Assembly: GCA_942493135.1 (NCBI GenBank)
Contig: OW818684.1
Coordinates: 4,154,001 to 4,218,000 of the forward strand
Direction: 5' to 3'
Source: Planctellipticum sp942493135
Lineage (GTDB): Bacteria > Planctomycetota > Planctomycetia > Planctomycetales > Planctomycetaceae
Length of the DNA stretch: 64,000 bases
Under the pieces are notes generated by a model. It saw nothing but the letters and a program-made list of their open reading frames with translations, ran no database searches and had not been told where the DNA came from. Shown here one piece after another: positions 35,920 to 44,445 of this stretch (positions within the stretch are counted from its first letter, which is position 1; the number at the start of each line of letters is the position of its first letter). A program made the translations under genes and the position numbers.

Positions 35920-38070
35920 ATGACTACGCAGAACCTGGCGCTGCACGACAAACTCTGGGCCCTGGCACGCAACTACTGGTGGAGCTGGCAGCCCGAAGTG
36001 ACCGCAATCTTTCGTGACCTGGACCCGTTGCGATGGGTTCAGCTCGACCACAATCCCGTCCTGCTGCTCGACGAGTACTCGCCCCAGCAACTCGAAGACC
36101 GGGCTCGCGAAACGGTTCTGCATTCGCGCGTCAACTTCGCCTACCGCCGCTGGCAGGAATACATGGAGTCGAAAGACACATGGGCCGGCAAGCACGCCGG
36201 AGTCCTCGGCCATCGCCCGGTCGCCTACTTCTCCGCGGAGTTCGGCGTCCACGAGTCTCTGCCCAACTACTCCGGCGGCCTTGGCGTTCTGGCAGGCGAT
36301 CATCTGAAGAGCGCCTCGGACCTGGGCGTCCCGCTGGTCGCCGTCGGACTGTTTTATCACGAAGGTTACTTCTCCCAGCTCATCGACCAGGATGGCTGGC
36401 AGCGCGAGGTCTACTCGCAGGTTTCTAAAGACAAGCTCCCCATCCGGCTGGTCAAGCTGGCCGACGAAGAACCGGTCGTCGTCAGCGTCGATACCCGCCA
36501 CGGCCCCATCTACGCGCAGGCCTGGCAGGTCGACGTCGGCCGGGTCAAGCTGTTCCTGCTCGACGTCAACATCGAGCAGAACTCGCTCGAAGACCGCAAA
36601 CTGACCGCGCGACTGTACGGCGGGGACTCCCGCACCCGGATCCGACAGGAAATCATCCTGGGCATCGGCGGCGTCCGGCTGCTCACGGCGCTCGGCTACA
36701 GCCCGCACTGCGTCCACATGAACGAGGGGCACTCCGCCTTCGCGCCGCTCGAATTCATCCGCTTGAGGATGCAGGAGGACGGCTATTCGTTCGATGAGGC
36801 GCTCCGCGAAACCGCCGCCATGTGCGCCTTCACCACTCACACTCCCGTTCCCGCGGGCCACGACCGCTTCGACTGGGACCTGATCGACGAACACCTCGGC
36901 CCTCTGGGAGATCAGATGGGAATCGGCGCCGGCGGCCTGATGGGACTGGGCCGGATCGATCCCAATAACCATCACGAGCCCTTCTGCATGACGGTCCTCG
37001 CCTTCAAGTGCAGCCGGCGGGCCAACGCGGTCTCTAACCTGCACGGCGTCGTCAGCCGCCGGATGTGGGCCAGCCTGTGGCCCTGGCGGGCCGAAGAAGA
37101 AATTCCCATCGGCCACATCACCAACGGCGTCCATCTGGGAAGCTGGCTGGCGCCGCAGATGCGACAGCTCTACGACCGGACACTCCCTCCCGGCTGGCAC
37201 GTCCGCTCCGGCGAGCAGGCCGTCTGGCAGGACTTCGGCAGCATCGCCGACGGCGAACTGTGGGAGACGCACCAGTCGCTCAAAAGCCGGCTGATCGCCT
37301 TCGCCCGCGATCGCATGACCCGCCGGGCCCGGCGACTGGGCTGGAACGCCGATCAGGTCGCGACCATTCAGAGCTGTCTCAGCCCAACGGCGCTGACGAT
37401 CGGCTTCGCCCGACGATTTGCCCCGTACAAGCGAGCCGATCTGGTCCTGCGGGATATCGAACTGCTCAAGCGGATCGTGTCCGACGCGAAGCAGCCGGTC
37501 CAACTCGTCTTCGCCGGCAAGTCTCACCCCGCCGACGAAAACGGCAAGGCAATCCTGCAGCGAATCTATCATCTGACGCAGGAAGCGGAATTCCGCGGCA
37601 AGATCGTGCTGCTCGAAGACTACGACATCAACCTGGCCCGCTACCTGGTCCAGGGCGTCGATGTCTGGCTGAATAATCCCCGCCGTCCGCTGGAAGCCTC
37701 CGGGACGAGCGGTGAGAAGGTCGTCCTCAACGGCGGCCTGAACTGTTCGATCCTTGATGGCTGGTGGGCCGAGGCCTTCGATGGCAAGAACGGCTTCGCC
37801 ATCGGCACCGGGCGGACGCACTCCAATCAGGAAATCCTGGACGACCGGGACGCAAACGACCTGATGAAGACGCTGCAGGACGAAGTCATCCCGCTGTTCT
37901 ATGACCGCGACCGCGACGACTTGCCACGGCACTGGATCCAGCGGATGAAGCGCTCCGTCAGCACACTTGGCTGGCGGTTCAATTCCGACCGCATGGTGAT
38001 GGACTACGTGACAACGTCCTATCTGCACGCCGCCGGAAGCGTGTCGTGTGACATGCATCGATTTACGTGA
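35920..38070 (+). CDS. glgP: Alpha-glucan (glycogen) phosphorylase
   Basis: 716 residues. It releases glucose-1-phosphate from glycogen or maltodextrin using PLP. This is the shorter bacterial/archaeal GT35 type. Supporting segments: AYFSAEFGVHESLPNYSGGLGVLAGDHLKSASDLG near residues 105-135, HMNEGHSAFAPLE, FTTHTPVPAGHDRF, FARRFAPYKRADL, and the cofactor segment EASGTSGEKVVLNGG with PLP Lys600. The family usually has EASGTSxxK in this position, so it matches. ATG 35920 starts the conserved N-terminus; the open frame back to 35749 is not conserved-looking. Downstream is a convergent methyltransferase. It links to carbon storage; no other glycogen gene is in the window. Confidence 0.94.
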   Translation: MTTQNLALHDKLWALARNYWWSWQPEVTAIFRDLDPLRWVQLDHNPVLLLDEYSPQQLEDRARETVLHSRVNFAYRRWQEYMESKDTWAGKHAGVLGHRPVAYFSAEFGVHESLPNYSGGLGVLAGDHLKSASDLGVPLVAVGLFYHEGYFSQLIDQDGWQREVYSQVSKDKLPIRLVKLADEEPVVVSVDTRHGPIYAQAWQVDVGRVKLFLLDVNIEQNSLEDRKLTARLYGGDSRTRIRQEIILGIGGVRLLTALGYSPHCVHMNEGHSAFAPLEFIRLRMQEDGYSFDEALRETAAMCAFTTHTPVPAGHDRFDWDLIDEHLGPLGDQMGIGAGGLMGLGRIDPNNHHEPFCMTVLAFKCSRRANAVSNLHGVVSRRMWASLWPWRAEEEIPIGHITNGVHLGSWLAPQMRQLYDRTLPPGWHVRSGEQAVWQDFGSIADGELWETHQSLKSRLIAFARDRMTRRARRLGWNADQVATIQSCLSPTALTIGFARRFAPYKRADLVLRDIELLKRIVSDAKQPVQLVFAGKSHPADENGKAILQRIYHLTQEAEFRGKIVLLEDYDINLARYLVQGVDVWLNNPRRPLEASGTSGEKVVLNGGLNCSILDGWWAEAFDGKNGFAIGTGRTHSNQEILDDRDANDLMKTLQDEVIPLFYDRDRDDLPRHWIQRMKRSVSTLGWRFNSDRMVMDYVTTSYLHAAGSVSCDMHRFT

Positions 38071-38162
38071 TGAATGTCGAATGAGCTGAGCCGATGGTGC
38101 GCAGGAACCGTCAGCGTCTGGCCGACGGTTCCGGCCGCTTCTGGATCTCCTGGACCGGGGCG

Positions 38163-39011
38163 TCAGACCGATTCGGTCGCGGGCGGCTTCTGCAGTTCAA
38201 AGATCATCACGCAGCGGAATCCCTCAAACAGACGCGAGGAATTCACCAGCCTCTCGTAGAGCCATCCGCACACGTAGGTCGGCGGCGTGATTCGCAGATA
38301 TTCCGGCCGTCCTTCGATGAACTGCACGTTGCGGACGACCAGACCGGCGACCGCAGCCGACTTCACGACCGCGGCCCGGGTATTGCATTGATACGTCGTC
38401 GGAAACGTATCGACGACGTCCCGTCCCCGCAGCCGGTTGTAGAACCGGTGGAACCAGGTCGGCGTCGATCTCGCTATCGTCGGCATATAATGCCACTTGT
38501 TGGGCGTCTTGGCGAGGAATCGTCCACCCGGCTTCAGAACGCGCTGAATTTCGCGGAACACCTGGTCCGGATCCTCGACGTGCTCCATCACGTTGTCCGC
38601 GAAAACCAGGTCAAACGCGGCATCCGGATAAGGGATGTGGCCGGTCCGTAGATCGAGCAGGCCGGATTCGTCGAGATGCGGATTGTCATGCACCTCGGGT
38701 TCCGGATCAATCCCGGCCACGCGGCGGGCGATCCCGCGAAAATTCATCTGTCGGACGTTTCCCCGCCCCGCTCCGTAATCCAGACAGTCCGTCTCCGCGC
38801 AGACATGCTCGAGAATCGCCGCACGGAATCGTTCGTCGTCCCAGTTGCAACCAAAGCTCGGATAAAGCACTCGATCCAGCCAGGCCGTCATACGTTTGAG
38901 AGCCGATCGCAATCCCGTCCGGCGAATCGGGTGCGGAGGACCGTCAAGCGTTGCCGTCGAACCCAGCGACTGCCCACTGACTCCGCGCTGCAATCCGGCT
39001 TGATTGGACAT
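38163..39011 (-). CDS. SAM-dependent methyltransferase (class I, Methyltransf_11-like)
   Basis: 282 residues. The SAM-binding motif I is LDYGAGRG (77-84), followed by GIDPEPEV (motif II acidic residue), DLVFADNVMEHVEDPDQVFREIQRVLKPGGRF (motifs III/post-III) and KTPNKWHY. This arrangement is typical of UbiE/COQ5-like or glycan/lipid methyltransferases of unknown substrate. ATG 39011 with GGAGA eight bases upstream. The C-terminal ~80 residues contain a possible membrane-associated region (YVCGWLYERLVNSS). It is divergent from the hydrolase at 39271 with 259 bases between. No neighbour fixes the substrate. Confidence 0.87.
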   Translation of the reverse strand: MSNQAGLQRGVSGQSLGSTATLDGPPHPIRRTGLRSALKRMTAWLDRVLYPSFGCNWDDERFRAAILEHVCAETDCLDYGAGRGNVRQMNFRGIARRVAGIDPEPEVHDNPHLDESGLLDLRTGHIPYPDAAFDLVFADNVMEHVEDPDQVFREIQRVLKPGGRFLAKTPNKWHYMPTIARSTPTWFHRFYNRLRGRDVVDTFPTTYQCNTRAAVVKSAAVAGLVVRNVQFIEGRPEYLRITPPTYVCGWLYERLVNSSRLFEGFRCVMIFELQKPPATESV

Positions 39012-39270
39012 CGTGCGTCTCCTTCCGCCTCACTGGAACCGGGCCGCCGCTCCGCGTCGGTGAACTGCGGGATTCTCGTGATCGATCCAAGTGAGGTCAA
39101 TGTCGATCTGCCGTTTCGGCAGGAGGACTTCCTGCGGAAACTCGGGCCGCCAGTCCAGACGTCGCAGGACTGACAACGGGCTTCAATGAAGTCGGCAAGT
39201 TGCGGCTGATTGACCGACGGAACGCCGTCTGCCACGATACCCGGACCAATCTTCGCACCAGGGATCTCCC

Positions 39271-40089
39271 ATGCGCCACTGTCTGGCAATCGCTCTCGTT
39301 TTCGCGTCGACACCGGTTCTGGCCCAGGACTCCGGCGATCAGGACCCGGCTTCTCTGTCCATCAAGAAGCTGATCCTTCCCGGTGAAGCCTTCCGCGTCG
39401 AAGGTCGTCCCGCCTTCATTCTGTGGCCTGTCAAAGAACTGCGCCGGACGCCGCAGCCTTGGATCATGTATGGCCCCACGCTGCCGGGATATCCCGACTC
39501 CCACGAGAAATGGATGCACGAGAGGTTCCTGGCCGCTGGCGTGGCGGTCGCGGGGATCGACGTCGACGAAGCCTATGGCAGTCCGCGCAGCCAGACGCTG
39601 TTCACCTCACTCTATAACGAACTGACGAGGAATCGCGGCTTTGCCGCAAAGCCCTGCCTGTTGGGCCGCAGCCGGGGCGGCCTGTGGATCACGAGCTGGG
39701 CGGCGGCCAACCCCGACAAGGTCGCCGGCATCGCAGGGATCTATCCGGTCTTCGACTTCCGCACGTACCCCGGCCTGGAGAAGGCCGCCCCGGCCTATGG
39801 CGTGACGCCCGCCGAATTGCAGGACCGGCTGACGGAACTCAATCCGATCGAGCGGATCGGCGGACTGATCAAAGCGCGAGTCCCGGTCTGCATCATTCAC
39901 GGCGACGACGACAAGGTCGTGCCGCTCAAAGCGAACTCGGCGGAGCTGCTGGCGCGATACGAGGCCGCCGGCGCGAAAGATTCCGTGCAGCTTATCATCG
40001 CCAAAGGCCAGGGGCACAATTTCTGGGAGGGCTTCTTCCGCTGCCAGGAGCTGGTCGACTTTGCGATCGCCAGGGCCAAAGACGAGTAG
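39271..40089 (+). CDS. Exported alpha/beta-hydrolase
   Basis: 272 residues with a signal peptide (MRHCLAIALVFASTPVLAQ). The alpha/beta-hydrolase fold is supported by the nucleophile elbow GRSRGG (Ser134), HGDDDKVVP with the acid Asp, and GQGHNFWEG with the catalytic His, giving a complete triad in the right order. It resembles prolyl-oligopeptidase-like peptidases and acetyl-xylan-type esterases that planctomycetes export in numbers; the substrate is unknown. ATG 39271. Convergent with the acyltransferase at 40102, only 12 bases between stops. Confidence 0.85.
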   Translation: MRHCLAIALVFASTPVLAQDSGDQDPASLSIKKLILPGEAFRVEGRPAFILWPVKELRRTPQPWIMYGPTLPGYPDSHEKWMHERFLAAGVAVAGIDVDEAYGSPRSQTLFTSLYNELTRNRGFAAKPCLLGRSRGGLWITSWAAANPDKVAGIAGIYPVFDFRTYPGLEKAAPAYGVTPAELQDRLTELNPIERIGGLIKARVPVCIIHGDDDKVVPLKANSAELLARYEAAGAKDSVQLIIAKGQGHNFWEGFFRCQELVDFAIARAKDE

Positions 40090-40101
40090 GCCCGCCCGGA
40101 G

Positions 40102-41385
40102 CTATTCCCCCTGCCCTTCGCCGTGCAGCGGACGGGGCGGGAACAGTTGTTTGAACAACAGCCCGATCACCCCGTTCATCAGGGCGTTGCGGCCGCGGAC
40201 AAAGATTGACCGGCGGGCCTGCAGACAACCCAGCTTGGTCCGTTTCAAGTAGTCGGAATTCTGCCCCAGTTCCACAATCGCCGCGCCATGCCCCGCGCCG
40301 TCGGCGATCGTCCGGAACAGCAGGTTGAAATAGAGATCAACGTCCCGATTGCGCTCGTAGTCAAAGCCGACAAACAGCGGCCGATACTCGTGCCCGGCCC
40401 GGACGGAAATGCAGAAGCCCACGACGCAGTCGTTCTCCAGTGCGAACTGGAACTCGCAGCAGTCCGGCAACTGACGGGCCATTTCCAGGAAGAAGGCGCG
40501 CGGCAGACGTTCAAGCTGCGTCTTCGAACGGTTCAACACCGCTTCATACAACTGATGCACTTCCGGCGTGAAAAGCCGCTCGATCGTGGCCAGATCGGAC
40601 GTCGTCACCACCTGAATCCCGCTCTCGGCGAACTTCTTCATCGACTGACGGATGTGGTGGCGCTTTTTTTTGCCGACATCCTGCAGGTAGCCGTCGAACG
40701 TGGTGCTCTGCAGCGCCAGCACGTGCGTCGGCAGACTGTCGGCCTGCCGATACCCGAGAGTCTTCAGCGCCTCCAGGGGCGGAAGCTCATCGTCGGCGAA
40801 TTCTTTAAACACGAGAATGCTGGCGCCGTCCTCGCGGGCCAGCCGGCGCAGAGTCTGGTCAAGCTTCCCCAGGATGGCAGTCGTGTCGGCTCCCGGAACG
40901 AAACGCAGGCTGCTTTGACAAGCGGACAACGGCAGGCCGCAGAATGCGATGCGGTAATCCACCAGCCAGCGCGAAATCCGCCGGCACAGTCCCAGCCCCC
41001 AGCGCGACCAGTCGTCATCGGCCAGGACGCCGATATCGATCGTGAACGTGCAGAACACGGCGATGGCCGCCGGCTCGGAAGCCGCGTTGCGGTAGAGGAC
41101 GTAGCGAAACCGGCATGTCGACCCCATGCTGCTTTCGACAGCCCGCAGCAGCCGGAGGTCCAGAAAGATGTCGGAACGGGGGCGAACCTGCTCCCACGCA
41201 GCGACCTCGATCTCCGCCACCGACGACCAGATTTCTTCGAAGACCGCGTGGGGTGACCGTGCGCCTGCACCAGCGAGTTGCCCGGTTGTCGGTTCGGTTC
41301 CGGGACGACCGGCGGAACCCTGCGGACTGAACCGTTCGTGAACGGCCAGACTGGAGCTTGGCGTCAAATCCGAATCGCCGTTCAT
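40102..41385 (-). CDS. FemAB/COG3146-like GNAT-fold acyltransferase, copy 1
   Basis: 427 residues. The C-terminal two thirds have the FemX/COG3146 'peptidoglycan biosynthesis/recognition' layout of tandem GNAT domains: FKEFADDELPPLEALKTLGYRQADSLPTHVLAL, KKKRHHIRQSMKKFAESGIQVVTTSD, LPRAFFLEMARQLPDCCEF and FVGFDYERNRDVDLYFNLLFRTIADGA. Such proteins transfer amino acids or acyl groups, but the donor and acceptor are unproven. Start ATG 41385 is preferred to 41478. The next gene upstream (41626-42858) is a close relative with the same C-terminus (LLFKQLFPPRPL), so the two arose by tandem duplication. Probably third gene of an operon starting at 44070. Confidence 0.78.
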   Translation of the reverse strand: MNGDSDLTPSSSLAVHERFSPQGSAGRPGTEPTTGQLAGAGARSPHAVFEEIWSSVAEIEVAAWEQVRPRSDIFLDLRLLRAVESSMGSTCRFRYVLYRNAASEPAAIAVFCTFTIDIGVLADDDWSRWGLGLCRRISRWLVDYRIAFCGLPLSACQSSLRFVPGADTTAILGKLDQTLRRLAREDGASILVFKEFADDELPPLEALKTLGYRQADSLPTHVLALQSTTFDGYLQDVGKKKRHHIRQSMKKFAESGIQVVTTSDLATIERLFTPEVHQLYEAVLNRSKTQLERLPRAFFLEMARQLPDCCEFQFALENDCVVGFCISVRAGHEYRPLFVGFDYERNRDVDLYFNLLFRTIADGAGHGAAIVELGQNSDYLKRTKLGCLQARRSIFVRGRNALMNGVIGLLFKQLFPPRPLHGEGQGE

Positions 41386-41625
41386 GTTCGGTCCAGACTC
41401 GTCTGCAGGTCGCGAAACAGGTGCGGATTCGTCATCACGCGCGCCACCTCGAAAACACAACGTGATCCGCTGAATCATCGGCGTAACTGGCGTCTGCGAA
41501 CTCGCAATTCTCAGCGGTGGGACAACAAGTCCAGACTTTGAAGTGTTACGGTCGGAAAAATACGCGACCGGGGAGCAACGTCAGCCGGTTGGATCGTACT
41601 TCAATTCGCCAACGTCGCCGCAGTG

Positions 41626-42858
41626 CTATCTCCCCTCCCCCTCGCCAGCCAGCGGTCTGGGCGGAAAGAGCTGTTTGAACAGCAGCCCGATCACCCCGTT
41701 CATGACGACATTGCCTCCGCGGACGTAGAGTGAACGGCGAGACTGAATGGCGCCCAGCTTCGTCCGCTTGAAGTAGGAAGAGTTCTGGCCGACCTCGACG
41801 ACCGCCGAACGATGAAAGGCCGCTTCGGCAATGGTCCGGAACGCCAGATTGAAGTACAGATCGAGATCCTGATTGCGGGATGCGTCGTAGCCGATGAACA
41901 GCCCCCGGTATTCGTGATCGTTCCAGAGGGAGATGCAGAACGCGATCACGCGCTCGCCCTCAACGGCAAACGTGAACTCGCAGCAATCCGGCAGCCGCCG
42001 CGCCATCTCCAGAAAAAATTCCCGCGGCAGATGTTCGAGCTTCGTCTCCGAACGGCCAAGCACCTCTTCGTAGAGCCGATACGTCTCCGGCGTAAACAAA
42101 CGCTCGATCGTCGCATAGTCGGACGTCGTGATGAACTCGACCCCCTTGCCAGCGAACTTCTTCAGCGACATCCGGACGTTCGCCCGCCGCTTGCTGGTCA
42201 TATCCTTCAGGAAACCATCGAACGATTCGCTGTGCAGCGCGACCAGATGCGTCGGCAGGCTGTCGGCTTTGCGATAGCCCAGCGCTTCGAGCGGCTTCAG
42301 CGGCGGCAGTTCCTCGTCGGCGAATTCCTTCAGAACGATGACGCTCGCCCGGTCCTGCTTTCCAATGCGACGCAGCGCGCCGTCCAGCCGCTGCAGAATA
42401 GCCCGGCTGTCGGCTCCGGGAGCAAAGCGGAGGCTGCTCTGACAGGCCGACAGCGGCAGACCGCAGAAGAGAATGCGGTAGTCGACCAGCTTCCGCGAAA
42501 TACGGCGCAGTCCGCGGAGCGCCCAGCGCGACCAGGCATCATCGGCCAGCACGCCGATATCGATGGTGAACGTGCAGAGGACGGCGATCGCCGCAGGTTC
42601 GCCCTCCGCGTCCCGATACAGGACATACCGGAACCGGCAGGTGGCCGCCATGCTGGTTTCGACCGCCTGCAGCAGCCGCAGGTCCAGAAACAGGTCGCCC
42701 TGTTCGCGCACCTGTTCCCAGGCGGCGACGTCGATCTCGTCAACCGACGACCAGATCTCCTCCTCAACAACCGCACTCCAGGACCGTTCGGCCGCTGCGG
42801 ATCGCCGTTCGAGAACGGCCGTTCCATCGCCCTGATTTGTCCGCCAGTCTGACATCAT
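41626..42858 (-). CDS. FemAB/COG3146-like GNAT-fold acyltransferase, copy 2
   Basis: 410 residues, clearly paralogous to the downstream copy through its whole length: both contain EEIWSSV, FRYVLYR, CTFTIDIGVLAD, FCGLPLSACQSSLRF and DSLPTH, and both end in FPPRPL. The GNAT-fold core is intact. The N-terminal ~40 residues differ, which suggests divergence in recognition or localisation. ATG 42858 with a GGAG sequence close upstream (ATG 42855 is equally possible). It is 55 bases downstream of the MprF-like gene and 240 bases upstream of copy 1, all on the minus strand. Confidence 0.8.
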   Translation of the reverse strand: MMSDWRTNQGDGTAVLERRSAAAERSWSAVVEEEIWSSVDEIDVAAWEQVREQGDLFLDLRLLQAVETSMAATCRFRYVLYRDAEGEPAAIAVLCTFTIDIGVLADDAWSRWALRGLRRISRKLVDYRILFCGLPLSACQSSLRFAPGADSRAILQRLDGALRRIGKQDRASVIVLKEFADEELPPLKPLEALGYRKADSLPTHLVALHSESFDGFLKDMTSKRRANVRMSLKKFAGKGVEFITTSDYATIERLFTPETYRLYEEVLGRSETKLEHLPREFFLEMARRLPDCCEFTFAVEGERVIAFCISLWNDHEYRGLFIGYDASRNQDLDLYFNLAFRTIAEAAFHRSAVVEVGQNSSYFKRTKLGAIQSRRSLYVRGGNVVMNGVIGLLFKQLFPPRPLAGEGEGR

Positions 42859-42912
42859 GGCTCCAATCCTTTGGATCCGTTGCAGTTCGCACGGGCGCTC
42901 CGGCCCGTTTCT

Positions 42913-44070
42913 TTAATGCACCTCGGCCAGCGTGCTCCGCGACGCGTACTTGCGGAGCCGTCCCGCCGAGATTTTGACGACCTTCCAGGGATTCACGTCG
43001 AATAATCCGCAGACGCGCGCCCAGGCCAGCAGCGATCCGATGGTCACGCGCGGCTGCACGCAGACGTACCGGTTTTCGTAGCGCGGGCGGAAGCGGCTTT
43101 TGAAATGCCGCAGGCCGGCGACGTCGAACACGCATCCCAGCCACGCTTCGCCCCACGTCATCCCCAGGCGGACCATCGCACTGTCCCCCGGCAGCTTCGT
43201 GCCGCAGCGCAACGCCGGGTCCAGGCAAAGTCCGACTCGCTGGACTCCCTCGTCCTGAAACTGCTGAATGACTTGGTGAAACAGGAAGGCCATCGTCCCG
43301 CGGACCGCATCGGCCCGACGGCGGTACAGTTCGGTGGCCCACTTCGTCCCGCCACGCATCGGCGTACAGACCATGAAGCCTTCGATCCGTCCCAGCCCCT
43401 CTTCGCTGCGAACGATGAAGACGCGACGGAGTCCCACTTCGTGATCGCCGATCCGCCCTTCAAAGAACTGCATTTCCCGGTTCTGCGGCTTGTCGGCCAG
43501 GCTTTCAGCCCCGACTTCGAGCATCTCTTCGAGGGTCCGGTTCCACTGCTCCGGCGTGAGTTCGTTGTGGGGAACCTCGAAGGCCTGCAAACCGTGCCGG
43601 CGGCAGTAGTTCGTCTGCCGACGGACCCATTCGTACGCCTTGCCGCCCCAGGTGATGTTCCCCAGATCGACGACCGGCTCCTCACCCCACTTCGTCACCT
43701 GGTAGCCATGTTCACGGAACAGCGGCAGTTCTTGATCGCCGATATTGTGAAAAGCCGAACGCAGCTTCTTCTTGCGCAGGAACTCGTTGAACTCCTGTAG
43801 AAGCTGAGGCTTATGGTCGTCGGGCGCAATCAATCCGCCGCCGACCAGCACGTAGCGCCCGCGGCGGGTGTAGGAGATTAATCCTTCGCCGGTGCTCGAC
43901 CAGAACTCTTCGCGCCCCGGTTCGGTCGCGAGGTACGAGTCGAAGTACTCTCCGTGCTGAAAGACGTGGACTTCCCGTCGCCAGACCACATGGGTGTCCA
44001 GCCCGGATTGCCCATGTGCAGCATCGAGCCTGCGCTCGGCGGCGAATGATTCTGTCTTCAAAGTCGGCAT
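42913..44070 (-). CDS. DUF2156/MprF C-terminal-like aminoacyl-lipid synthase-type protein
   Basis: 385 residues, resembling the soluble C-terminal catalytic domain of MprF (phosphatidylglycerol lysyltransferase): tandem GNAT folds with YVLVGGGLIAPDDHKPQLLQEF, HNIGDQELPLFREHGYQVTKWGEEPVVDL, YCRRHGLQAFEVPHNELT, REMQFFEGRIGD, VRSEEGLGRIEGFMVCTPMRGGTKWATELYRRRADAVRGTMAFLFHQVIQ. The N-terminal flippase part of MprF is missing. ATG 44070 behind a GGAGAGGGG stretch is a strong start. In MprF this domain transfers amino acids from tRNA to phosphatidylglycerol; a similar activity here is inferred. First gene of the three-gene acyltransferase group. Confidence 0.82.
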   Translation of the reverse strand: MPTLKTESFAAERRLDAAHGQSGLDTHVVWRREVHVFQHGEYFDSYLATEPGREEFWSSTGEGLISYTRRGRYVLVGGGLIAPDDHKPQLLQEFNEFLRKKKLRSAFHNIGDQELPLFREHGYQVTKWGEEPVVDLGNITWGGKAYEWVRRQTNYCRRHGLQAFEVPHNELTPEQWNRTLEEMLEVGAESLADKPQNREMQFFEGRIGDHEVGLRRVFIVRSEEGLGRIEGFMVCTPMRGGTKWATELYRRRADAVRGTMAFLFHQVIQQFQDEGVQRVGLCLDPALRCGTKLPGDSAMVRLGMTWGEAWLGCVFDVAGLRHFKSRFRPRYENRYVCVQPRVTIGSLLAWARVCGLFDVNPWKVVKISAGRLRKYASRSTLAEVH

Positions 44071-44103
44071 AGCCCGTCCCCTCTCCAGATTACCAGGAAT
44101 GTG

Positions 44104-44133
44104 AATCTAGAGAGTTTGAGTAGCAAATAGCAA
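44104..44133 (-). promoter_or_regulatory. Weak promoter candidate for the acyltransferase operon
   Basis: On the minus strand, -35 TTGCTA (44133-44128) and -10 TAGATT (44109-44104) are spaced by 18 bases; each has two mismatches. The -35 box falls inside a heptamer array. It would give a leader of about 27 bases. Confidence 0.3.
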
Positions 44134-44140
44134 TAGGGAG
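44113..44140. repeat. Short heptamer array upstream of the MprF-like gene
   Basis: Units AGTTTGA (44113), GTAGCAA (44120), ATAGCAA (44127) and TAGGGAG (44134) in 7-base register. Fewer and more divergent units than elsewhere, and placed upstream of a start rather than after a stop. Confidence 0.45.
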
Positions 44141-44445
44141 ATCCGCGAGCCTGAGGGAACCGCGGGAACCTATCGACATGTCCATACGGCCACATCGAGG
44201 ATCAAATCGCAGCCCTTTGCTTCCCTGCGGGGACAGATCGACTCAAGTTGCCGACGAAATCCAGAACGCGGTCGACGGACGGTTCATACGCACCGAACGT
44301 CATAAAATTGCGCCATTTCGGCAATCCGCACCAAAGTGTGGCCGCCCCACCGACGGGCAATCGGGGACCTGGCTCCTGAGACGGCGATTGGAACGCCTCG
44401 CCGTGGTACTGGATTCTCGCGCCGATCAAGCCCGGGCTCGGCCAG

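Larger units (their letters stand above)
44071..44445. other. Gap between MprF-like and POT transporter genes
   Basis: About 375 bases, upstream of the MprF-like gene and downstream of the transporter gene (both minus strand). It holds a heptamer array and a weak promoter candidate for the acyltransferase group. No supported coding frame. Confidence 0.45.
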
